From an uncultured bacterium (GTDB lineage: Bacteria > Pseudomonadota > Gammaproteobacteria > Burkholderiales > Burkholderiaceae_C): DNA of 64,000 bases. Positions 26,420-34,234 of this stretch are shown one piece after another. The notes beneath the pieces were generated by a model, which saw nothing but the letters and a program-made list of their open reading frames with translations, had not been told where the DNA came from and searched no databases. Both the position numbers and the translations under genes were made by a program. The number at the start of each line of letters is the position of its first letter. Positions within the stretch are counted from its first letter, which is position 1. The stretch spans positions 62,001-126,000 of the forward strand of contig CAIYQZ010000034.1 in the NCBI GenBank assembly GCA_903928495.1, given 5' to 3'.

Positions 26420-27664
26420 TTACCCCCACCACACGCTCAGTGGCACCGCCCACAGCTTGTCACCAAACGGCACCACCTCGCGTCCGGCGTACAGCACCAC
26501 GCCCCGCTGAAATTTGTCGCCCTCGGTTTCTTGAAGGTGGCGTAAGCCTTTGAAGGCGTTGCTGTCAATGCTGGTGCTGGCTTTCACTTCTATGCCGGTG
26601 ATGTGGCCCGACCGGCTTTCCAGCACAAAGTCCACTTCAATGTCGGCTTGCGTGCGGTAGTGGTACAGGGTTAGCCCTTGTTCGCAAAAGCCCAGGTGCT
26701 TCAACAACTCGGCGGCCACATAGGTTTCCACCACATGGCCAGGCAGGCCGGGCAGGGCGTTCAAATTGTCGGCACCCATGTCCAGCAGCCAAGTCAGCAG
26801 GCCGGTGTCAGGGAGAAACACTTTGGGCGATTTGACCAGTCGTTTGCCAGGGTTGTGCGCCCAGGCAGGCACGCGGTGCACCAGAAACAGGGTTTCCAGC
26901 AGGCTGAAGTAGCGTTTCAGGGTGGTCTGGCTCAGGCCGCTCGCACGTGACAGTTCGGCCTGGTTCAGCAGGCTGGCACTGCGGGTGGCCAGCAGTTTCA
27001 GCAGGTGGGGCAGCTCGGTCAGTTGCTCCACTTGGGCCAAGTCGCGCACGTCGCGTTGGAGGATGGTGTCCAGATAGCTTTCAAACCACGCTGCGCGGCG
27101 CTTGGGGCTGGTGCGAGCCACGGCTTCGGGGTAACCACCTTGCAGTAGCACCGTGACCAGGGTGGCCCGGTCGCACGGGGGCAGGGCCAGTGCGTTGTTC
27201 AATGCGTGCAAGGGCCCGTTGAACAACAGGTCTGCCCGGTTGATCTGAGCTTGGCCCGCCATTTCGCCGCCGGACAAGGGCCACAGGTGCACCACTTCCA
27301 TGCGCCCGGCCAGCGAGTCGGCCAGGGCGGGCAACAGGAGCACGTTGGCCGAACCGGTCAACAAAAAGCGGCCGGGGGTGCGGTCGCGGTCCACCGCGGC
27401 TTTGATGTCCAGAAACAGTTCGGGTGCACGCTGAATTTCGTCCATCACCACCGGGCCGCTCAGGCCAGCAATGAACCCGGCTGGGTCGGACTTGGCGGCA
27501 GCCAGCACCACGCGATCATCCAACGTGAGGTAGCGGCGGGGTGTGTCAGCCGCCAGCGTTTGCACCAGGGTGCTTTTGCCAGTTTGGCGTGCACCATTGA
27601 GTAACACCACAGGTGTGTCGGCCAAGGCTTCGGTCAGCAGTGCAAGCGCGTGTCGGGGGTACAT
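26420..27664 (-). CDS. AAA-family ATPase with DUF4143 C-terminal domain
   Basis: A 414-residue protein of the AAA_14/DUF4143 group. Walker A is NGARQTGKST near residue 23 and Walker B is VVMDEIQRAP near residue 73; a LTGSAN sensor motif follows. The C-terminal DUF4143 part ends with the EVDFVL and GIEVKAS motifs that resemble a PD-(D/E)xK nuclease fold. Function is unknown: family members are common single-gene accessory loci, often patchily distributed. ATG 27664 is divergent from the HD-GYP gene. It sits at the left edge of the signalling island without an obvious link to it. Confidence 0.9.
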   Translation of the reverse strand: MYPRHALALLTEALADTPVVLLNGARQTGKSTLVQTLAADTPRRYLTLDDRVVLAAAKSDPAGFIAGLSGPVVMDEIQRAPELFLDIKAAVDRDRTPGRFLLTGSANVLLLPALADSLAGRMEVVHLWPLSGGEMAGQAQINRADLLFNGPLHALNNALALPPCDRATLVTVLLQGGYPEAVARTSPKRRAAWFESYLDTILQRDVRDLAQVEQLTELPHLLKLLATRSASLLNQAELSRASGLSQTTLKRYFSLLETLFLVHRVPAWAHNPGKRLVKSPKVFLPDTGLLTWLLDMGADNLNALPGLPGHVVETYVAAELLKHLGFCEQGLTLYHYRTQADIEVDFVLESRSGHITGIEVKASTSIDSNAFKGLRHLQETEGDKFQRGVVLYAGREVVPFGDKLWAVPLSVWWG

Positions 27665-27695
27665 AGGCTCACCTTTTTGCTCGACATAAACCGTG

Positions 27696-27744
27696 AAAAT
27701 CGGCCATCATGTGGACGATTTTACATGTGAGTTCAGTTCTGAAC
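27696..27744. promoter_or_regulatory. Two inverted repeats in the divergent ATPase/HD-GYP region
   Basis: aaaatcg (27696-27702) pairs with cgatttt (27716-27722), and gttcag (27731-27736) pairs with ctgaac (27739-27744) around two bases. Both lie between divergent start codons and could be operator sites. No regulator can be assigned. Confidence 0.3.
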
Positions 27745-27810
27745 CCTACCGCTCCCGTGGGTATGCGTGACAATGAGCACTCCACCCCGCGCACCCACCA
27801 CCACCCCTCC

Positions 27811-29121
27811 ATGCCCGACACCTTGTGGATTGACACCCAGCAGTTGCGTGTGGGGCTTTACGTGCACCTGAACCTGGGGTGGCTGGACCACCCATTTGCG
27901 TTCAGCCACTTCAAAATCACCACCGAAGAACAGTTGGCCACCTTGCGTGGCCTGGGGTTGACGCGGGTGCAATACAGCCCCGAGCGCAGCGACGAAGCTG
28001 TGGCTTTGGCGGTGTCCGCCCAGCCCAATCCCGCCGCTGTTGTGACTCCGGCCGCGGGCGCAGAGGTCCCCACACCGCCTGTTGCCCCGGCGCTGTCGCC
28101 GGTGATGCAGGCCAAGCAAGCGCTGATGGCGCAGATTCGGCAGCGGCGTGAAACGGCCGAGCGCATCGAGCGCGCCTTTGTGGCCACGGCCCGCACCATC
28201 CGCGATACCGAGCGCCTCATTTACAGCCAGCCTGAGGTCGCGCTGGGCCACACCACGGAGCTGGTGGGGCGCATTGCCGATTCCATCCTCACCGCGCCCG
28301 ACATGGTCATTCAGGTCATGGGCGAAAAGCCAGGCGGTGAGGAGATTTACCTGCACAGCCTCAACGTGGCAACGCTGGCCATGATGGTGGCGCGCGAGCT
28401 GCGCCTGCCCAAAGAGCTGGTCGCCACCTTGGGGGTGGGCGCGCTGCTGCACGACATTGGCAAACACGAGGTGCCCGACCGCATCCTGAAAAAGCCGGAG
28501 CCGTTGAGCCCCGCCGAGCGCCATTTTCTGGAGCAACACCCCGCCTACGGCGCCAACATGGCGCAGCGCATGAACTTGCCCCCTGCGGGGCTGGCCATCA
28601 TTGCGCAGCACCATGAGTTTCACGATGGTTCAGGCTACCCTGCCCAGCTCAAGGGCGAGGCAGTGGGCTTGCTGTCGCGCATTGTGGTCATCACCAACCA
28701 CTTTGACCGGCTGTGCAACCCGCCTGTGCTGGACGATGCGCTGACCCCGCACGAGGCGCTGTCGCTGATGTTTGCGCGGCTGCAGACCAAGTTCGATCCG
28801 GCGCTGCTCAAGGTGTTCATTCACTGCATGGGGGTGTACCCGCCGGGCACCATCGTGCAATTGTCGAACGGGGCGGTGGGCATGGTGCTGTCGGTCAACA
28901 CCCAGCGCCCGCTCAAGCCTGTGGTGCTGGTGTACGACGCGTCTGTGCCGCGCGACGAGGCCATACTGCTCGACATGGGCACCGAAGACAAGCTACACAT
29001 CGGCAAAGCGCTGCGGCCTGCCCAGGTGCCCCGCGAGGTGCTCAATTACCTGAGCCCCCGCATGCACCTGAGCTATTACTTTGATGCATCGTCGGGTCAA
29101 ACCGCCGGTCCCGCGCCATGA
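27811..29121 (+). CDS. HD-GYP c-di-GMP phosphodiesterase with DUF3391 N-terminus
   Basis: A 436-residue protein. The N-terminus (DTLWIDTQQLRVGLYVHL) matches the DUF3391 domain that often precedes HD-GYP. A Pro/Ala-rich linker follows, then the HD-GYP domain from about residue 180 to 340. The metal-binding HDIGK and the HHEFHDGSGYP motif are both intact, so degradation of c-di-GMP to pGpG or GMP is expected. ATG 27811 is preferred over a more 5' start at 27709. The stop overlaps the next kinase gene by four bases, indicating co-translation. Confidence 0.93.
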   Translation: MPDTLWIDTQQLRVGLYVHLNLGWLDHPFAFSHFKITTEEQLATLRGLGLTRVQYSPERSDEAVALAVSAQPNPAAVVTPAAGAEVPTPPVAPALSPVMQAKQALMAQIRQRRETAERIERAFVATARTIRDTERLIYSQPEVALGHTTELVGRIADSILTAPDMVIQVMGEKPGGEEIYLHSLNVATLAMMVARELRLPKELVATLGVGALLHDIGKHEVPDRILKKPEPLSPAERHFLEQHPAYGANMAQRMNLPPAGLAIIAQHHEFHDGSGYPAQLKGEAVGLLSRIVVITNHFDRLCNPPVLDDALTPHEALSLMFARLQTKFDPALLKVFIHCMGVYPPGTIVQLSNGAVGMVLSVNTQRPLKPVVLVYDASVPRDEAILLDMGTEDKLHIGKALRPAQVPREVLNYLSPRMHLSYYFDASSGQTAGPAP

Positions 29122-30779
29122 CCGACCCGGACAGCGCCGCACCTCCCGGTTCCGGGCACACGCTGTTGCTGGGCGTGAACCCTGACACGCTGCGCATCAG
29201 CATGGCCAATGCGGCGGCAGCCAGCACGTTGGGTTATGCACCCGAGCAGCTTCAGGGTTTGTTGATCACAGACATTGAAAGCGCGTTGCAAAGCGTGTTT
29301 TATTGGGAAGAGGTGACCTCAGGGCATGGCCAGGCGGTGTTGCAGCAAGACGACCTCTACCGCTGCGCTGATGGTCGATTGCTGGCTGTCACCAAGTCTG
29401 TGCACTTGCTGGCGCAAGGCGGGCAAACGGTGTACCTGGTGCAGGCCTCGGTGGGGCAGGGGGCGCAGCAGGTGCAAGATGTGTTGGCCCAAACGCTGTC
29501 GAAGTTGCGGGCCACTTTGGAGTCCACAGGCAACGGCATTCTGGTGCTTGACTGGAATGGCCACATTGGCAGCATGAACCGCCGTTTTGGCCAGATGTGG
29601 GGCTTGTCTGAAGATCTGTTGCAGCGTCAGGACGACGCGGAAATCACCGCGTTCCTCGTGCAATCTGTGTCGGAGGGCGAAACGCTCAGTGCCCGCCTCA
29701 GCGCCATGGCCGATCCCGCCCACACTGAAGACACGCTGCACCACCGCGATGGTCGGGTGTTTGAATTGGGCTCGCGCCCGCAGTACCTGGCCGAGCAGAT
29801 CGTGGGCCGGGTGTTCAGCGTGCAAGACGTGACACAGCGCACCCTCGACGCCGAAGCCCTGCGCGAGTCACGTGACCGGCTGGAGCAGCGGGTGCTGGAG
29901 CGCACCGCCGACCTCGAGGCCTTGAACCAGGCTCTGCACGCCGAAAAAGAACGCCTGGCAACGCTGCTGGGTGAGCTGGAAGCGGCACAGTCGCAGTTGA
30001 TGCAGTCAGAGCGGATGGCCTCCATCGGCCAGTTGGCGGCGGGTGTGGCGCACGAGATCAACAACCCAGTGGGTTTTGTGAACTCCAACTTGGGTTCGCT
30101 GAAAGCCTATGTAGACAAGTTGCTGCAGCTCCTGGCGGTGTACGAGCAGGCCGAAAGCGGGTTACCCCCTGAAGCCCTGCGCACCGTTCAGGCCACCAAG
30201 GACGAGGTCGATCTGGCGTTTTTGCGCACCGACCTTGCCGATTTGTTGGCTGAGTCGCTGGATGGTTTGCAGCGGGTCACACGCATCGTGCAAGACCTGA
30301 AAAACTTCTCGCACCCCGACGAGTCCGAGCGCCAGTTGGCCGATTTGGAAGCAGGCTTGGAAAGCACCCTGCGCGTGGTCTGGAACGAGCTGAAGTACAA
30401 GGCCACGGTCGACAAGGAGTTTGCAGGCTTGCCCCAGGTGGTGTGCCACCCGTTCCAGCTCAATCAGGTGTTCATGAACTTGCTGGTGAATGCAGGCCAG
30501 GCCATCGAGGGAAAAGGTCGCATCACCGTGCGCACGGGTTTTGACGACGCCTGGGTGTGGGTGGAAGTGGCGGACACCGGCAAGGGCATTCCACCGGCCA
30601 ACCTCGCGCGGATCTTTGACCCGTTTTTCACCACCAAGCCGGTGGGCAAGGGCACGGGGCTGGGGTTGTCCATGGCCTATGGCATCGTGAAAAAACACGG
30701 TGGCCGTATCGAAGTGGAGAGCGAACTGGGGCTGGGCAGCACGTTTCGGGTGTGGCTGCCCCGGCATCCGGTGGCTTGA
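29118..30779 (+). CDS. PAS-domain sensor histidine kinase
   Basis: A 553-residue cytoplasmic kinase with no membrane segment. Two PAS-like domains (about residues 15-110 and 135-240) are followed by a coiled coil and the transmitter. The phosphoacceptor His lies in [12 protein letters not shown]; the N box is [10 protein letters not shown], and the G boxes are VADTGKGIP and GTGLGLS. The transmitter belongs to the HWE-unlike HisKA type and is clearly paralogous to those of the two kinases on the opposite strand. No receiver domain is attached, so a partner regulator is needed; the REC proteins at 32334 and 32936 are candidates. Confidence 0.93.
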   Translation: MTDPDSAAPPGSGHTLLLGVNPDTLRISMANAAAASTLGYAPEQLQGLLITDIESALQSVFYWEEVTSGHGQAVLQQDDLYRCADGRLLAVTKSVHLLAQGGQTVYLVQASVGQGAQQVQDVLAQTLSKLRATLESTGNGILVLDWNGHIGSMNRRFGQMWGLSEDLLQRQDDAEITAFLVQSVSEGETLSARLSAMADPAHTEDTLHHRDGRVFELGSRPQYLAEQIVGRVFSVQDVTQRTLDAEALRESRDRLEQRVLERTADLEALNQALHAEKERLATLLGELEAAQSQLMQSERMASIGQLAAGVAHEINNPVGFVNSNLGSLKAYVDKLLQLLAVYEQAESGLPPEALRTVQATKDEVDLAFLRTDLADLLAESLDGLQRVTRIVQDLKNFSHPDESERQLADLEAGLESTLRVVWNELKYKATVDKEFAGLPQVVCHPFQLNQVFMNLLVNAGQAIEGKGRITVRTGFDDAWVWVEVADTGKGIPPANLARIFDPFFTTKPVGKGTGLGLSMAYGIVKKHGGRIEVESELGLGSTFRVWLPRHPVA

Positions 30780-30786
30780 CGCGGCA

Positions 30787-32328
30787 TCAGGTCCGGGTTG
30801 GGCGCGGTGCAGAGGCCGTGGGCGGAGAACAAGGCAATTCACAGCGGAAGGTGGTGCCCACGCTTTCGGTGCTGGTCAGGCTCAGCACCCCGTGGTGGCG
30901 CTGCACAATTTCCCATGACACCGATAGGCCCAGACCAGTGCCTGTGCCCACCGGTTTGGTGGTGAAAAACGGCTCGAACACGCGCCGCTGTACTGCCTCG
31001 GGCATGCCCTTGCCAGTGTCCGCCACCTCCACCCACACCCACGGCTGGCCGTCGCGCTCCAGCGTGCCCGATGCCAGGCGGATGCGACCATGTGTGTCTA
31101 TGGCCTGGCCCGCGTTGACCAGCAGGTTCAAGAACACCTGGTTGATTTGCGGCGCAATACAGGTGACCGGTGGCAGCGGGGTCAGCTCGCGCACGATGTC
31201 TGCTTTGAACTTGATGTCGTTCCACACCACGTTCAGCGTGCTTTCCAGCCCGGCGTTCAAGTCGGCCGGATGCCATTCGTCGTTGCTGGCGTGCGAAAAC
31301 TCGCGCAGGTCGTTGACGATGCGTTTGACACGAGTCAGCCCATCCAGCGATTCGCGCAGCAAATCGGGCACGTCCTGGCGCAGGTAGCCCAGGTCTGCGG
31401 CGGCTTCGGCTTCGGACAGGGTGGTTGCCGCCGCACTGCCCGGCGGCAGGGGTGGGTGTGTGGCCAGCGCGGCTGACTGGGCATCAATGAGTCGAAACAG
31501 CTGTGCTGTGTAGCTGCCCAGTGAGGCCAGGTTGGCGTTCACAAAACCCACGGGGTTGTTGATTTCATGGGCCACCCCAGCCGCCAGTTGGCCGACAGCA
31601 GCCATTTTTTCGGACTGCAGCAGTTGCTGCTGTGTTTGCTCCAGGCGAGAGAGCGAGGCCTTCAATGCCGCCTGCTCAGTCCGCAGGCTGTCGTTGGCGC
31701 GGGCCAGCTCGGCCGTGCGCTCGGCCACACGGTCTTCCAGCACGCGGTTGGCCTCTGCCAGTTGCTGCTGGGTGTGTTGCAGGCGGGTGTTGACCTCGGT
31801 CAGGCTGCGGTTGCGTTGGGTGACCACACTGAACAGGTCGATCAGTGCCCCTGTGTAGACCGCGTGCGGGGCATCGGCATCGGTTTCTGATTCGGCAGCC
31901 CACGCCTGTGCAGGGGTCTGGCCGGCCTGCAGAGCACGCATTTGCCGGGCCATGCTCTGGTCTTCCGCCAGGATGTGGAAGGTGAGCCAGCTGGTCAGAA
32001 AGCGCAGCAGTTCATTGCCGGTCAACTGGCCGTCTTGCGCCGCCTGTTGCCGCATGGTGCCCACCGCTTGTGCGAAGGCGTGGTGAGTGTGGTGGTGGTG
32101 GTCTAGGTAGGCGGGGTCCAGCCCTGCGTCGCGCATCAGGCGTTCTTCGTCCTGAAAGTGAACGGTGGCGTAGTGGCCCAACTGGTCCAGCAAATGGTCG
32201 GCGCTGGCAATGCCTGAGCTGCCCGCCGTGGCCAGCAGAGGGGCGGCCTGGTTGACCAGATCGACCAGCGCGCGGTGCTGCCGGTCCACCGATTCAAAGC
32301 CGGTTTCAAAGTGCCGGCTCCATGCCAT
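30787..32328 (-). CDS. Soluble histidine kinase with N-terminal bacteriohemerythrin domain
   Basis: A 513-residue protein. Residues 1-130 form a bacteriohemerythrin: His18, His57, Glu61, His78, His82, His118 and Asp123 give the complete di-iron ligand set, so O2 (or NO/redox) binding is expected. A long coiled coil (about residues 165-275) leads to the transmitter with [22 protein letters not shown] and GTGLGLS. ATG 32328 gives the family MAWSRHFETG start; a GTG at 32337 overlapping the upstream stop is also possible. It is convergent with the PAS kinase (7-base gap) and last in a four-gene operon. Confidence 0.93.
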   Translation of the reverse strand: MAWSRHFETGFESVDRQHRALVDLVNQAAPLLATAGSSGIASADHLLDQLGHYATVHFQDEERLMRDAGLDPAYLDHHHHTHHAFAQAVGTMRQQAAQDGQLTGNELLRFLTSWLTFHILAEDQSMARQMRALQAGQTPAQAWAAESETDADAPHAVYTGALIDLFSVVTQRNRSLTEVNTRLQHTQQQLAEANRVLEDRVAERTAELARANDSLRTEQAALKASLSRLEQTQQQLLQSEKMAAVGQLAAGVAHEINNPVGFVNANLASLGSYTAQLFRLIDAQSAALATHPPLPPGSAAATTLSEAEAAADLGYLRQDVPDLLRESLDGLTRVKRIVNDLREFSHASNDEWHPADLNAGLESTLNVVWNDIKFKADIVRELTPLPPVTCIAPQINQVFLNLLVNAGQAIDTHGRIRLASGTLERDGQPWVWVEVADTGKGMPEAVQRRVFEPFFTTKPVGTGTGLGLSVSWEIVQRHHGVLSLTSTESVGTTFRCELPCSPPTASAPRPTRT

Positions 32329-32333
32329 GAAGG

Positions 32334-32921
32334 TCACAGCAGGTCCTTGCCGTCGGGCGGAAGGTTGAGCAGCAGGACGGAGCCGTCGCTGTCCCACTCG
32401 ACATGGGTGATGCCGGGGTCTTCCAGCTCCAGGCGCTTCATCTCGACTTCCTGTGGCGACATCTGTCCGGTGGCCAGGCGGGCCTGGTCGGCAAGGCGTT
32501 CGTTTTCGAGTGTGAGGTCTCGCAGGGCCAGCGCGTGAGCCACGGCGTTGACCAGTTCGTAGTCGTTCCAGGGTTTGGCGATGAAGCGCTGTATGCCCAC
32601 GTCGTTGATGGCGCGAATGAGGCCGTTCAAGTCGGCATAGCCCGACAAAATGAGCCGCGCGGCATGTGGTTGCAGCTCCCGGAACGCGGTCAGAAACTCG
32701 GTGCCGTCCATGCCTGGCATGCGGTAGTCGGACAGCACCAGGTCGTAGGGCCGCTCATGGGCCACTGCGAGTGCGGCAGTGGGTGAGTCGTAAGCGTCCA
32801 CCTGAAGGTGAAAACGTTTGGTGCCCGCCATGCAGGGTGTGAGCGACAACACGCGGCGCAGTGCCTTGAGCACATTGATGTCGTCGTCAACCAGAAGAAT
32901 GCGGTGCTTTTCAGTGGGCAT
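32334..32921 (-). CDS. Response regulator, REC domain with short C-terminal tail
   Basis: A 195-residue regulator. The receiver domain fills residues 5-130: acidic pair VDDD at 11-14, phospho-acceptor Asp65 in VLSDYRMPGMDG, and the conserved Lys in AKPW. The receiver resembles that of the HD-GYP regulator encoded upstream. The last 65 residues are charged and predict a helix plus a short strand segment with no known output domain. It may act by protein contact. It lies 14 bases after the HD-GYP regulator and 5 before the hemerythrin kinase. An upstream in-frame extension is rejected because it overlaps that gene. Confidence 0.9.
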   Translation of the reverse strand: MPTEKHRILLVDDDINVLKALRRVLSLTPCMAGTKRFHLQVDAYDSPTAALAVAHERPYDLVLSDYRMPGMDGTEFLTAFRELQPHAARLILSGYADLNGLIRAINDVGIQRFIAKPWNDYELVNAVAHALALRDLTLENERLADQARLATGQMSPQEVEMKRLELEDPGITHVEWDSDGSVLLLNLPPDGKDLL

Positions 32922-32935
32922 GACGGTGCTCCGGT

Positions 32936-34234
32936 TCAGTTTCGGACGGGCAGGCCCAGCTCGGTGCCATCGTGCCGGGTCATGGCCTGCAGGCGCGCGA
33001 TGATGGGGGCGGTCAGCCGTTGTTCGGCCGCCAGAAGCAGCGTGCCCTGCTCGGTGACAAAGTCGCGGGCCAGCACCATGCCGGGAGTCAGTTTGCTGGC
33101 GGGCGTCAGGTGGGTGTCCTGTGCCAGCCATTCGCCTCTGTCCCACAAGATGAGGAAGGCGTCCACCACATCGGGGTGGTAGTGGTGCCCACGCGCCTGT
33201 TTGATTTGCAGGCGTGCCTGTTCGGGCGAGCAGGCCCGCTCGGCATGTGTGCCCGACACCAGCCCGTCAAAGTCGTTGGCCAGCGCAATGACGCGGCTGC
33301 CCAGCGGAATGTCTTCTCCGGCCAACCCGTCGGGAAAGCCACGGCCGTCGTGCCGCTCATGGTGCGAACGCACCATGTGCGCCACGTCTTTCAGTTCGTG
33401 CAACGGCAGCAGTGCGTTTTCGCTGACCCTGGCGTGTCGGCGGTACTCGGCCAGTTCGCGGCTGTTGAGCAACGACACCGGGCGGTTGAGCAAGTTGTCG
33501 GGGAAACCGATTTTCCCGATGTCGTGCAGCAGCGCCGCCAGAAAAACGTCCTGCTGTTGTGCGGCGCTCATGCCCATGGTGTTAGCGAGCTTGCGCGCCT
33601 GGTCTGCCACGCGCCTGGCGTGACCAGCCACGCCGCCACCGCGCATTTCCAGCAGGCTGCTGAACATTTTGACCGTGGTCAGAAACTGCTGGCGCAGCTG
33701 GGCGTTGGCCAGGTTCAGAAAATCGTTGAGCTGGGCCAACTCGCTGGTGCGGGCTTCAACTGTCTGGGCCAGCCCTGCATTGAGTGTTTGCAGCTCGGCG
33801 TTCTGCGTTTGCGTCAGGGCCAGCAACCTCCGGTTTTCGCGCTGCAGATGGCGCTGCTCGATGGCTTGGCGTATCACCAACAGCAGCTCGTGGTCGTCCC
33901 ACGGTTTGGCGATGTAGCGGTAAATTTCTCCCCGGTTGATGGCGTCGATGGTGGACGTCATGTCGGCATAACCGGTCAACAGCAGGCGCATGGTGTCGGG
34001 CCACCGGGTGCGCACCTGCTCCAGAAACTGTGCTCCGTCCATGCCCGGCATGCGCATGTCCGAAACCACCACCGCGACGTCGGGCGTGGCCGCCAGCAAT
34101 TCCAGCCCTTCGGCCCCGCTGGTGGCTGTCAGCACCGTGTGCCCAGTGGGGCGCAGCAGGCGCCTCAACGCAGAGAGGATGCTGGGTTCGTCGTCGACCA
34201 GCAGCAGGGTGATGGGGGTTGGGGTGTCTGTCAT
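32936..34234 (-). CDS. Response regulator with HD-GYP phosphodiesterase domain
   Basis: A 432-residue RpfG-type protein. The receiver domain (residues 8-125) has phospho-acceptor Asp59 in VVSDMRMPGMDG. A coiled coil (about 130-180) leads to an HD-GYP domain (about 190-350) with HDIGK and HHERHDGRGFP. The usual GYP is GFP here, a conservative change also seen in active members. A C-terminal DUF3391-like or HD-GYP accessory segment (about 365-430) ends the protein. It overlaps the upstream kinase gene by four bases, so that kinase is its most likely phosphodonor. c-di-GMP hydrolysis is inferred from intact ligands. Confidence 0.93.
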   Translation of the reverse strand: MTDTPTPITLLLVDDEPSILSALRRLLRPTGHTVLTATSGAEGLELLAATPDVAVVVSDMRMPGMDGAQFLEQVRTRWPDTMRLLLTGYADMTSTIDAINRGEIYRYIAKPWDDHELLLVIRQAIEQRHLQRENRRLLALTQTQNAELQTLNAGLAQTVEARTSELAQLNDFLNLANAQLRQQFLTTVKMFSSLLEMRGGGVAGHARRVADQARKLANTMGMSAAQQQDVFLAALLHDIGKIGFPDNLLNRPVSLLNSRELAEYRRHARVSENALLPLHELKDVAHMVRSHHERHDGRGFPDGLAGEDIPLGSRVIALANDFDGLVSGTHAERACSPEQARLQIKQARGHHYHPDVVDAFLILWDRGEWLAQDTHLTPASKLTPGMVLARDFVTEQGTLLLAAEQRLTAPIIARLQAMTRHDGTELGLPVRN

